Source of the DNA: Pollenia angustigena
Lineage: Eukaryota; Arthropoda; Insecta; Diptera; Polleniidae
Assembly: GCA_930367215.1 (NCBI GenBank)
Contig: OV884056.1
Location: 279,168,067 to 279,232,066 of the forward strand
Reading direction: 5' to 3'
Length of the DNA stretch: 64,000 nucleotides
Positions within the stretch are counted from its first letter, which is position 1, and every line of letters starts with the position of its first letter. Both the position numbers and the translations under genes were made by a program. Below the pieces are notes generated by a model. It did not search any database and was not told where the DNA came from. It was given only the letters and a program-made list of their open reading frames with translations. Of this stretch, positions 32,179 to 41,787 are shown piece after piece.

Positions 32179-33627
32179 ATCTTCTTAAATCTTCATTTTG
32201 AACTGCACTCTTTTCTCTAATTATTCATTTCTTTGATTTAGATATTGTCATCGCCAGTTTAAGAGCCAGTTTATTATCGTTTGTGTTCTGTCTGGTGTCT
32301 TTTGAATTATAAGCAATTAGTTTTGAAAGCCTATTCCACTCCAAAAAAAAAAAAAAACGTATTTGCTCTTTAGTTCAAATCAGTAGCAAACAACATACAA
32401 AACTATTTTTGTTTAACAAATGAATTTAATTCCTTAAGAAAAAAAAAAAAAAATGTAAATCTTTAAAGGAAAAAAATGCCATGTATATCTTCCAAAGTAA
32501 TTGATACAATTGTCACTACCACATAAAAACTATACATGAAAATGGGTGTCTGCTGCAAACACGACCACGCAGTTCTGGTAAAAGCAATGTCGACAGTCTA
32601 AAAATAGACAGCCCACTTTGCTTTTTATTTAAAGTTGAAGCATTTAATGGGAACTTTATTTTCAAAACTTGGCTATTCCACTTTCGACAGAACAGAACAG
32701 AACAGATTTTTTTTTTTTTTGGTAACATTTAAAACTCAAAAAAAAAATTGGGCCAAAACTTTATAATTACACCAGAAAAAAAAATAATATAAAGGCATGA
32801 TTTCCTCGAAAATAGATTATTCCAGCTCAAAATTACATTCCTAATTTTATCAAATTGTGAAAGAACACAACAAGTGGAATAGTTAAGTTTCGAAAAGAAC
32901 CTCCTGAAATAGTTATGCTATAAAAGGTTTAAGACAAGGTAAGGTATTATAGAATGAGTTATCACTTCAGTACCTGAGCAATTTCAAGTGTATAGTATAC
33001 ATGTGTAGTTTGAATGTGTTGTATTTCTCTACACTTTTTATTGTAGTGCGAAAGTCAAAGAATTTTGTTGGCTAAAAAGTTCAGAAATCAGTAATCGTTT
33101 CAGAACTGTTGGGCATTTGAGTATGTAGGCATTTGTGTGGGTTAAATAAATCTGTTAAATGTCGACTTGGATTTTTTGTTTTTTTTTTTTCTTTAATAAA
33201 TTTTAAGAGTTGTTAATTTATTTCTTTAATTATTTCATATTTTGTGTGGGACAAGGAGAAATTTTAGATTTGTCATTTCTTTTTCCAACAATTTTGTGTA
33301 TTTGTATATGAATAAAATTTTAGCTAATGATCTGCTAAAACTTTTTGTAAAAAGTTTTTACAATTCATTTAATCCTAATGAAAACAAAAAAAGTTAAAAA
33401 GAAATAAATTCAGTATCCATTAATCATTAATAAAGATTCAGTGATGCAAGAATTAAAAAAAACAAACTAAATGTTTAATAATTGTTAAGAAATTTAACGC
33501 AGAAAATTATTTTAAAAATATTCGTTTTCATCATATCATTCCTTTAACGCTCTAAAGGACGAAAGGGAAATTTTATAAAGTCGATTTTCAAGCATAATTA
33601 TTCTGAATGAAAATATATACTCAAAAT
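32179..33627. other. AT-rich spacer, nothing recognised
   Basis: Several A/T homopolymers. A minus-strand frame at 32516-32728 has no known motif. GAACAGAACAGAACAG near 32692 is a short repeat. Confidence 0.45.
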
Positions 33628-33838
33628 AAAAATCAATCCATCCGTATTCAAATCAATCCGAAGCGGTATAAATAGTACGGTGAGTACGTATTTTCTTAAA
33701 TCAAGTACGGATTTTAAATCGCGCAGTTCTTCACTTATCCATATTCAATCACGAATTCTTACTTGAAATAAACCAAAAGAAGGGGAATTTTATTGGTATT
33801 GATTTACTTACCCGTTTTACCCCTTAAGGCCGCTTTAG
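33628..33838 (-). mobile_element. Dispersed repeat Y, copy 2 (uninterrupted)
   Basis: Reversed relative to copy 1: AATCAATCCATCCGTATTC, AATCCGAAGCGGTATAAATA, GTACGGTGAGTACG, TTACTTGAAATAAACC and TTTACTTACCCGTTTTACC. It lacks the TTAA-flanked insertion of copy 1 and so shows the empty site. Confidence 0.65.
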
Positions 33839-34189
33839 CCGACCGTAAATGTAATGAAATGCAATGTACTAGTGTTAGAGGTAACAGCAAGGAAAAAACA
33901 GCATTCCGTGCAAAAAATCTAAGGAACAGTTTCCCAGAAATCTAGGTTCCTAAAAAAAAGTTTGACATCCCATACGTCTTCAACATTTTTTGAAAAATTT
34001 TCTAAACAATAATTTTCTTTGGATAAGGGTTGCATTTTATTTCATGTGTGAGTATTTATACTTTGTGTGATGGTGTGAAAAGGAACTGTCATGTTAACAA
34101 AACTCATTAAATTTCTATCTCACAAAGTATTATGGAATACGTAATACTTCTGAGATAGTCTAAACTAGCTTTTAGTGATAGTGCAAAAC
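33839..34189. other. Spacer
   Basis: Nothing recognised. Confidence 0.5.
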
Positions 34190-34637
34190 TACCCAGTAAA
34201 AAAAATTTGGGTTTTTTGAAGCACTACAGAGAAAAAGCGCATACTCAAGCGCTTCAATTAGAGAGCTCTTATAAAGCAGTAAATGATAACAAATAAAACA
34301 TACAAAAAAGCTGCTATTTTAGTGCTGACAACGAAGAGGGTTTTTAAGCGAAAAAAAAAATATATATTATGGTTTACGAAAATGATTGGAAAAGGCATTT
34401 AAACAAGTAAAAGCAAAACATTAATGAATATGTTAATATAGTTAGCCCTTAAAAAAGCACTCTAGGAGCGCTTTGTTTGCATGTTAAAAGAAGCGCTTAT
34501 TGTCAGCAGAAAATAGTCCTCCAAACCGGGAACACCCCATACAAAAATCAGGCATCCCATAAGCAGGTTTGAAGCGATTTGAGGTATGAATTCATACAAA
34601 AAACCTGCTCGTTTTAGAGAACGTTTTTTACTGGGTA
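34190..34637. mobile_element. TA-flanked MITE with CCCAGTAAAAAA ends
   Basis: TA at 34190-34191 and 34636-34637 flanks 444 bp, CCCAGTAAAAAAAATTTGGG to CGTTTTTTACTGGG. AAGCGCTT-type palindromes lie inside (34246-34258, 34469-34500). TA duplication suggests a Tc1/mariner-derived MITE. Small frames on both strands (34462-34789) overlap it and are not genes. Confidence 0.75.
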
Positions 34638-34989
34638 TTGTAATCATTTTGTTGATGTTGAGTGATGAATTGAAAATTTGCAGCCTCACAAACATGAGTG
34701 ATAGTGATGTCAAAAAAATTTGCATTAAAAAAAAAAGTTTGATTCAAAAATCATCAGTTTATTGCCACTTTTTTTCTTCACTCATTTGAGTGCAACTAAA
34801 ATTGTTGCACTAAATTTAAAGCTCCCCATACACTTGTAATATTATTGTATATGATATTCGCCATAAACGATGCAAATGCCTGCAAAAATACACACATTTG
34901 CACAACAACAAAATGTACGAATTTGCAATTTGCTCTTTTTTACTTCGTTTGCACCAAGGCCTATCCAATAGGTCTGCTTACCTCTACAA

Positions 34990-35135
34990 AATGAGGTCGG
35001 CTAAGGAGTAAACGTGAATGGAATTGAGGATATGACTTGGACGACATGTGGTTCCAAGAGGTGCCACTCAACCAACGAAACAATTGCATTTTGCGCGAGA
35101 AATTCAATGGCCGTGTTATCCCACGTCGCACACTG
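34990..35135 (+). pseudogene. Mariner transposase fragment (family 2)
   Basis: GTGAATGGAATTGAGGATATG (VNGIEDM) followed by GACATGTGGTTCCAAGAG (DMWFQ) and, after a small deletion, CCACTCAACCAACGAAACAA. The frame then reads NCILREKFNGRVIPRRT. These correspond to the zone around the second catalytic Asp of family 2 (compare 3400-3560). Short, frameshifted relic. Confidence 0.75.
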
Positions 35136-35204
35136 CATTAATTAATTTTTTTCATGTCTGCTGATCTACCTCTTTTTTCCACAGTTTGTAATTAACACTC
35201 TAAT

Positions 35205-35614
35205 GGCCAATTTTCAGGATTGATATTAAAACACATTTATTTTTAAAATCGTTTTAAATACAAAATTCTCTTCTTCACTAACATCTTAAGTGAAACTTAA
35301 GTCACCGATGTGGTACACTTAATTTCAACTTAAGTTTCCATTGTAATATTTTAGCAAGGTGAACTCAATATCACAACAATACAACAATAACAGGCAAAGC
35401 ATTAACAGTCAGCTGTTTTTTCAGACCACCTTGTAAATAAAAACACTTTTTTATATTATTTTTTTTTTGTATTTAGTAGTGCTACCATACTTTTATCTTA
35501 ATTAAATAACACTTTTTAAATATAACTCAAAAAAACAATCTGTTTTAAATACGATTTAAGTTTGTTATGAAAATTAACTTAATATTGATTTAAATACTAT
35601 CCTGAAAATTGGGC
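35205..35614. mobile_element. MITE with CCAATTTTCAGGAT ends
   Basis: GGCCAATTTTCAGGATTGAT at the left is mirrored by ATACTATCCTGAAAATTGGG at the right. Both arms go on with matching TTTAAAT and AATCGTTTTAAATAC / GTTTTAAATACGATTTAAG sequence. AGCAAGGTGAACTCAATATC and GACCACCTTG inside may be a further insertion. Non-coding. Confidence 0.65.
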
Positions 35615-36231
35615 ATAATTATCATATATCCAAAATATTAGGCTTATAGCTTTATTACTTTTTTGTCCAGAGACATTCAAAGTTGATCTAAGTGAATGCG
35701 TTTGAAATGGCCGTATAATATATGCTACTTTCTATCGCTTCATGCTTTTAAAATACTCTTGTAACAACACTACAATATTTTTTTTTTACAATTGGATGTT
35801 ATAAATTATATATATGCAAATAAAAAAAAAATTTGGAAATTAAAAAAAAAAAAAAAAATTCTTTTACTACTATAAATTGTCCAAAAATATTTATTTTCTC
35901 CAACTTCTATGGCTTGCATATATTGATCTCCAACGACCTCTAGCCTGAGACTTATATCAAATTAAAGCTTGAAGTCTCAGCTAACGATACTCAAAAGTTC
36001 AGCTGCCCATTTTTGCCCCTAAGCAATTCCGGTGTAAAAAACTAAAAAAAATTAGGACAAATTTCATTCACAAGCATGGTATTGCGCATAGGAATGGGCA
36101 AAGTATCAATATTTAAAAAAAATCGATAAATATCGCCGATATTTAAAAAAACATGGTGAATACCATAAAAAATTCAATGATCCAAATTTAAGTGACAAAA
36201 ATATTTTTTAACAAGTATTGTTCCTCTCAAT
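35615..36231. other. Spacer
   Basis: No feature recognised. Confidence 0.45.
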
Positions 36232-36820
36232 TTGAAATGTATTGATGGCACAAATGATTACTGGCGAAAAACAAGGCCATCTTCAACAACTTTTTGTAGG
36301 CCAATAAAATTTGAATTTGTAAAAAAACGGCAAATGTTATTTCTGAAGAAGTTGAAAGAGTGCAAAATGAAATTAAAAATGAAGGAAAAGTTTCGAATAC
36401 AATCATACAAACATCAGGAATGGCTGTATGTTTTATATGTCAAGCTAAGCCAAGCGAAATGAACAATTTGGATGTATTAAGGACAAACCCAGTTTCGGAA
36501 GAAGAGCTTCAGTTTGGAGGTTCCCTTTACATGCGAGAATAAAATTTATGGAGTGCATATTGCATATAGCATACAACAAAAGTTTTTCAAAGTGGAGAGT
36601 AACAAAAGATACAAAACATGAAAGAGAAGTATCAAAAGCGGAAATCCAAAGGAATTTGAAATTGGTTCTAGGCATAAATGTGGACATGGTTAAACAAGGA
36701 ATGGGCTCAACGAACGAAGGCAATACCTCTAGACGATTGAAGATGTCATGCATATGTTACTTGCGAGAAGGATATATTGGAATTTCCTGATGAAGTAAAA
36801 AATTTGTTATGTTAGTAAAG
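36232..36820 (+). pseudogene. Frameshifted relic of a protein gene, probably transposon-encoded
   Basis: Three overlapping frames join into one decayed protein. First comes a Lys-rich start (36232-36360). Then SEEVERVQNEIKNEGKVSNT, AVCFICQAKPSEMNNLDVL and NPVSEEELQFGGSLYM lie in frame 36324-36542. After a frameshift near 36543, MECILHIAYNKSFSKWRV and LKLVLGINVDMVKQGMGSTN run to 36738. A further shift near RR and a stop end it. The ILHIAY...KQG.GSTN.GNT.RR pattern resembles a widespread insect repeat-encoded protein of uncertain name; that resemblance is from memory. No terminal repeats located. Confidence 0.55.
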
Positions 36821-37200
36821 ATACACCAATTACTTTGTTTTAAAATTTTGTTTTAATATTTTCTTTTATTTATTTACAGATATTTTCATTGAATATGGGC
36901 TTGACTGTTGCTGCATTTTATTTATATTTTAATCAAATAAAAAACACGAAAATTTAAACCTGTGTAGCTGTTTAAATCGATCTAGCTTTGCTAATATGGA
37001 AAATATTGCATTTTTTGTGGTCATTCTGTGTGAGAGGTAGGCGTGGTTGTTAGCAGATTTTTGATAAAATTGCTATGAGCAAAAAATTGTTACTCTACAA
37101 TGAATTTCAACTTTTGTGTTATATGGGAAGTAGGCGTGGTTGTGCTCGGATTTTCTTCATTTTTGCAGCATTTTTTTATCACAAGAAAATATTTGTCCGT
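36821..37200. other. Spacer
   Basis: GTAGGCGTGGTTGT occurs twice (near 37037 and 37128). No gene. Confidence 0.45.
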
Positions 37201-37284
37201 ACCGAAATTCAAGGCTCTACCATGTTTCCTTATATTTAATGCCGCCAATCGTATGAAGCTGAACCACTGTGCGTCGTGGCGACG

Positions 37285-38584
37285 TTATTTGGCGGCTGTA
37301 GGAAAAATCGCCCAAAGAAAAATGGCAAAAAACAAAATTACAAGCCGCCCAAAAAAAATCCATGTAAAATTGGGCCTGAATTCATATGCAAAATTTTTGG
37401 GCTATTTTTCGTTATTATTGGGTGATTTTTCGTTTTTTAAATTGTATGAAAAATAGCCCATTTTTCGGGCCAACTTTCATTTAAAAAATTTCCTTCAAAT
37501 CTTACATACTATTTGTCTAAATCATTCATTATCATTAAACGTCTAATTCCTAAATGTTATTTGTAAAAATAACGGGACATATTGTAAAAAGGTGGCATGT
37601 CATCATGTCCAGTGTCATAGTGTCCGTGAACACTATGGCACTCCAAAAAGTGTCACACTTTTAAAAGTGTCATAAAGTCCGTGGACGTTATGTCACTTTG
37701 TAGATGTCCACAACATGCTTGCAAACTCAAAAGCATAGCAGGCCTTCGGCCGGGCGCAAGGATTTTCTCCTCTTTAATAAAACAAGTACTGGCTTCGCTA
37801 ACTAAAGCTTCTCTGCACAGACGGCCTTCGGCCGGGAGCAAGGATTTTCTCCTCTATGGTATAACAAAAACCGGCTTCACTAACTAAAGCTTCTCTGCAT
37901 AGCCTGCCTTCGGCCGGGCGCAAGCATTTTCTCCTCTATGGTATAACAAATACTGGCTTCGCTAACTAAAGCTTCTCTGCGAAGTCGGCCTTCGTTCGGA
38001 AACAAGGCAGATTTTAGAAGCTTAACTTAGCGAAACCGGTACTTGTTATACCATAAAGAAAAAAATGCTTACGCCCGCCCAAAGGCCGTCTGCGCAGAGA
38101 AGCTTTAGTTAGCGAAGCGGGCCTTTGTTATACCATAGAGTAGAAAATCCTTGCGCCCGGCCGAAGGCGCGTAGGTCGTCCCTACCTCTTGTTTTGTGTA
38201 GTTGGTTTTTACTGTTCCCTTTACCTTACTCGTCGCTTTCTCTATGCGATGTCACATATTATGTTTAATGTAACCAAATCATTGTCACCGACAACCATAT
38301 TATGGTAAAATAAGTTTCCTTAAAAATAGTTTTGTCCATAATAAAACATGTTCTTCTCTTTCTAATTTTTCCTTTTTTTTTGGGAAAAAATTAGTTTTTG
38401 CTTTTTGGGTCATTTTTCATTTTTTTTGGGGCCCTTTTTCGTTTTTTTTTTTTTGGGCAAAATTTCATATTTAACTTTTTGGGTAATTTTTCATGTTTTT
38501 TTGGGCGATTCTTCATTTGGGCGATTTTTAATTTTTTTTTGGCCCATTTTTCTTTGGGCGATTTTTCCTACAGCCTTATTTGGC
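37285..38584. mobile_element. Foldback (MULE-like) element 2, 9-bp TSD TTATTTGGC
   Basis: TTATTTGGC at 37285-37293 and 38576-38584 flanks 1282 bp, GGCTGTAGGAAAAATCGCCC to its inverse GGGCGATTTTTCCTACAGCC. The ends go on as repeated GGGCGATTTTTC/GAAAAATCGCCC and GGGCCATTTTTC blocks in both orientations (37310-37480 and 38395-38570). The core is an 82-bp array. TSD length and architecture match foldback element 1, although the terminal sequences differ. Inserted into the family 2 mariner. Confidence 0.87.
37741..38170. repeat. 82-bp repeat array, direct then inverted
   Basis: Units begin at 37741, 37823, 37905 and 37987 (exact 82-bp spacing): GGCCTTCGGCCGGGCGCAAG, ATTTTCTCCTCTATGGTATA, ACTGGCTTCGCTAACTAAAG, CTTCTCTGCATAG. 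From about 38010 the same units run inverted (GCTTTAGTTAGCGAAGCGGG, TTGTTATACCATAGAG, GCGCCCGGCCGAAGGC). Units also occur at 30469-30790. Confidence 0.93.
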
Positions 38585-38872
38585 CGCCACGTTCATGTGA
38601 TTTAACACCGTTGGACTTCTTTCTTTGGGATTATTCAAGAGAAAAAGTGTACGTCAATAAGCCAAAAACAATTCAAGAGCTAAAGGATGAGATAAGTCGG
38701 CACATTAACGAAATTGATCCTCGGATAGAGGTATGCCACAGATGTCGTGGCGAGCATTTGGCTGATTTTTTGTTCCACAAATAATTGTCATAATAAAAAA
38801 TATTAAGATAATTCTCTAAAAACTTTTTGTTTTATTTACAGTTAACAAACATCGTGTGCTTTCCGCCCTTAT

Positions 38873-39748
38873 GTTCTATATATCGTCGGCTTAATATGAA
38901 ACCTGCTTAATCCACTTTTTAAGTATTAAAATTTAGATTTTGATGCCGTGTGGTAGAGAAAGATATGGTTGCCTTGCGGACCAGCATGTAGTTTTTCTTC
39001 AATTTGAGTCTTGAAGTGTGTAAAATCAACTACATTTTTGGTTCTCCACTCAAGCAGCAAGCAGCAAATAGGAAAAATAAAAAGTTTTTTTTCTCTCCTG
39101 TAAAATTAATTGAAAGGGAGTTAAGGCATCACGACATGTTTTTGTCATCTGTCATGTCAAATTTCACACTGCAAAATACATACATGTCGTGTGTTTCCTT
39201 TTAAACTTTGCTTCTGTAAAAGTCAGATGCAAAGTCAACTGACAAAATTTCAATTAGAGCGTGCTCTATTTTCTTCTGACAAACCATCTCAGATCAGAAA
39301 TCTATGCAGAGAAGAAACCGGCAGCAGCGACCACTATTGACGTAATCATTAGCCTGCTGAAGTTAATATTTTACAATAACGAGATATACATGATCATTAT
39401 AGAATTTATGTAAATATATATGTCTATAAAAACCGTTTCATTATAATATCCTAAATTGGTATCTTTGAACTAAAAGATGGATAAATTATTTAACGGCGTA
39501 AATATAAATTTTCGAGGCGGTATTTATATTTTGGTTTTTGTAACAACTATGGGGAAAAAACAGAGACAATGTCAGAAGCAAATTACATGTATGTTTGTGA
39601 CCGAATATTATACACCTTCTGTAAAACAGCCATTTTGACAGACATGCACAATTACATGTCACTTGAGAAGTTGACAAGTCAGATGTAAAAAACATGTCGT
39701 CTACATGCACCTTTAGCAGGTTTGCATATTAAGCCGACAATATGTTCT
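38873..39748. mobile_element. MITE family 'GTCGGCTTAATAT', copy 2, with GTTCT duplication
   Basis: GTTCT at 38873-38877 and 39744-39748 flanks 866 bp, ATATATCGTCGGCTTAATAT to ATATTAAGCCGACAATAT. ACCTGCTTAATCCACTTTTT near the left end matches the reversed right part of copy 1. It has about 670 bp of extra interior relative to copy 1; ACATGTCGT/GACATGT words recur there. Non-coding. Confidence 0.75.
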
Positions 39749-39818
39749 TTTAAATTTAATAATATATACTTATGTTAATTGAACTTAAGTTTGATTAAAG
39801 AATTAAGACTTTAGTTAA

Positions 39819-40488
39819 TGGTGTTTTCTTTTCTGACAATAATGTTCCATATATGCTACCATTCGTGCGGCTTTTTGTTCTATTCTAAAAATATATGCAA
39901 AAATGTGAGAAGTTGGCGTTTTCCTTTCTAAATATGTTGCAAACATAAATGGCAAATTTGTTCCATTTCTTACCCGCAGTTATAATTGAGTGTGAGATAG
40001 TACCCTTTTTGCATCTGCGTAAAGTACTTTTTTATACAAGCTTGTATTTTTTATTAAGTTTTTTTCTTGTGTTTTCGTACATTTGCGTTGTATTGTGATT
40101 TTTAGTTATATTGTGATGGACATAAACACTTTTTGTTTTTCGTTTGTTTTACTTTTATTTATTATACATAATTATATTTATTTTGGCGCAAAATTTTAAA
40201 CAACAGCTGACATTAACTATTAAAAATCAGTGATGTTAACGCTTATTGGAATTGTAAGAAAATTTAATGTTGAAAATTGCTACAAGCGTGGTGAATATCG
40301 CTTTTAGTACAAACTTTGCATTCAATATTTAACACGCTAAATACACATTAGTGTTGAATATAAAAAGTAGCTATTTTTTTGTTCCATTGTAATTTGGAAA
40401 AATGTATCACTTTGTAAGGGTTCGTGTAACCTGATAAATATATTACACAACTATAATGCATCATTATTTTTTAGAAAAGAAAACACCA
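39819..40488. mobile_element. Element X, copy 2, TAA-flanked
   Basis: 670 bp near-duplicate of 31508-32178 in the same orientation, TGGTGTTTTCTTTTCTGAC to TTAGAAAAGAAAACACCA. TAA lies on both sides (39816-39818 and 40489-40491), which would fit a PIF/Harbinger 3-bp duplication, but copy 1 does not show it. Confidence 0.85.
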
Positions 40489-40491
40489 TAA

Positions 40492-41124
40492 GATTTCAAA
40501 AACCTTTAAAAAGCAATCCTTTTGAAATCGCCCGATTTTTTTTAAAAAAAAAGTACTTGCTTCCAGTAGACAGTTACAACCTTAAAACGGTTAAAAAAAT
40601 TACTCCAACTTAAATCATTCTTTTTGATCTTTGTTTTTGTATTGTAATTGTTATGTGCACAAAAAATTAATACAAATCCAATCATCAATGTTAACCTGGT
40701 CTAAAAGTTAAATACTTGACCAAACAAATTCTGTTTTAACGTTCTTTTTTTCCTTCTTTTCTTTTATGTTTTATGCCCATTCATTCAATGTTTAAACAAA
40801 ATTTTGTACACACATGTGGAAAATCACCACAAGAACCACATCAAACAAAAAAAAAAATCATTGAAATTTTACGAAAAATAAAATATCTGGATAAAAAAGA
40901 AAATGAAAAAAAATTGTAACAGTCAAACAAATTTGTTAAAAAAAAATTAAAAATGAAAACCTCATAAAATTAACAATAAAACCAAATTGCAAAATAAAGA
41001 AAAATTCAAAAAAAAAAAAACATTAATGAATTAAATAAAAAAATACGGATTTATCAAACGTAGCGAAAATACCTTCCAAATGCATAAAAAAATCATTAAA
41101 CTTGTTCTGGAATTAAATTTTACA
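40492..41124. other. A-rich spacer
   Basis: Poly-A interrupted sequence, no transposon ends or genes recognised. Confidence 0.5.
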
Positions 41125-41362
41125 TACACAGAAAACAATAAAAATTGATATCAATTAAAAATTTGTGATATTAATTAAAAAATTAATTGAATTTGCACTA
41201 ATAAACAAATTAATAATATCAATTAAACGTTTAATTCATTTGATTAAACGGTTGATGCACTTGATTAAACGTTTAATGCAATTCAATAAATTGTTAATTG
41301 ATTTTATTTTTAATTATTGCTTTAATCAGTGAAAAGTTTTGAAGAATTTTTTATGTGTAGAA
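41125..41362. mobile_element. AT-rich MITE, TTTCTGTGTA family, copy 2
   Basis: TACACAGAAAACAATAAAAA...AAATTTGTGATATTAATTAA to AATTTTTTATGTGTAGAAA. CGTTTAATTCATTTGATTAA and close variants repeat three times. Same layout as 6680-6917 and 54362-54606. Confidence 0.55.
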
Positions 41363-41519
41363 AAGCGAAAATGGCAACATTTACTCACAGTTCAGGTGAA
41401 TTGTACTTATCGTCATAAACAGGAAAATCGTAAATATGCAATTGCATGTTTTTTATTAAGCGATAAATGAAGGCAGATTTAATAAGAGTTACAAATACAA
41501 TGACAAATTATATTCTAAC

Positions 41520-41651
41520 TTAACTAACCGGCAATAGTAAGGTAGACCTCAAGCCCGTTGTAGTGAAACAGACCAGAGTCTCTGGCGGAATCGAACCCGC
41601 AACACCCGCACTGATAGCAAGCTAACTACCAACTAGCCTACCGTGCCACCC
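41520..41651 (-). mobile_element. tRNA-derived SINE, copy 2
   Basis: Minus strand: GGGTGGCACGGTAGGCTAGT, A-box-like TAGGCTAGTTGGTAG (complement 41626-41638), B box GGGTTCGATTCC (complement 41587-41598). CCAGAGACTCTGGTCTGTTT follows. Shares AGACTCTGGT and box layout with copy 1 at 2806. Not a tRNA gene: there is no paired acceptor stem, and the element-specific 3' sequence continues. Confidence 0.65.
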
Positions 41652-41660
41652 ACAAACAAT

Positions 41661-41787
41661 CACCCCTATCGTGAATAAAAATTCCTTGGGAGTTTTTTCC
41701 CTTTTCCCATTTTTACAAATGAATTAACATAGGAAAAATGGAAAGAGGGAAAACCCTCCCAAGGAATTTTTATTCGCGATAAGGGTG
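41661..41787. mobile_element. Palindromic MITE, 54-bp arms
   Basis: Arms 41661-41714 and 41734-41787 are near-perfect reverse complements: CACCCCTATCGTGAATAAAA, ATTCCTTGGGAG, TTCCCATTTTT. 127 bp in total. A related single arm lies at 2646-2698. Confidence 0.88.

Larger units (their letters stand above)
37265..38877 (+). pseudogene. Mariner transposase relic (family 2) split by foldback element 2
   Basis: Left flank CGTCGTGGCGACGTTATTTG joined to the right flank TGGCCGCCACGTTCATGTG reads RRGDVIWPPRSCDLTPLDFF across the insertion. It goes on as LWDYSREKVYVNKPKTIQEL, DEISRHINEIDPRIEVCHRC and GEHLADFLFHK with a stop at 38782-38784. The third catalytic Asp (PLDFF) is present. The rest upstream is badly decayed. 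The 3' UTR (AATTGTCATAATAAAAA, ACTTTTTGTTTTATTTACAG) matches that of the relic at 3232-3310. Confidence 0.85.

Noticed and set aside
37741..38068. CRISPR-like array (regular 82-bp repeats)
   Set aside because: There are no unique spacers: the whole 82 bp repeats, units occur in both orientations, and the context is a eukaryotic foldback transposon.
41560..41651. Possible tRNA gene (also 2860-2948 and 57500-57596)
   Set aside because: A and B boxes are present but the acceptor stems do not pair convincingly, and two are related to each other with extra 3' sequence, so SINEs explain them better.
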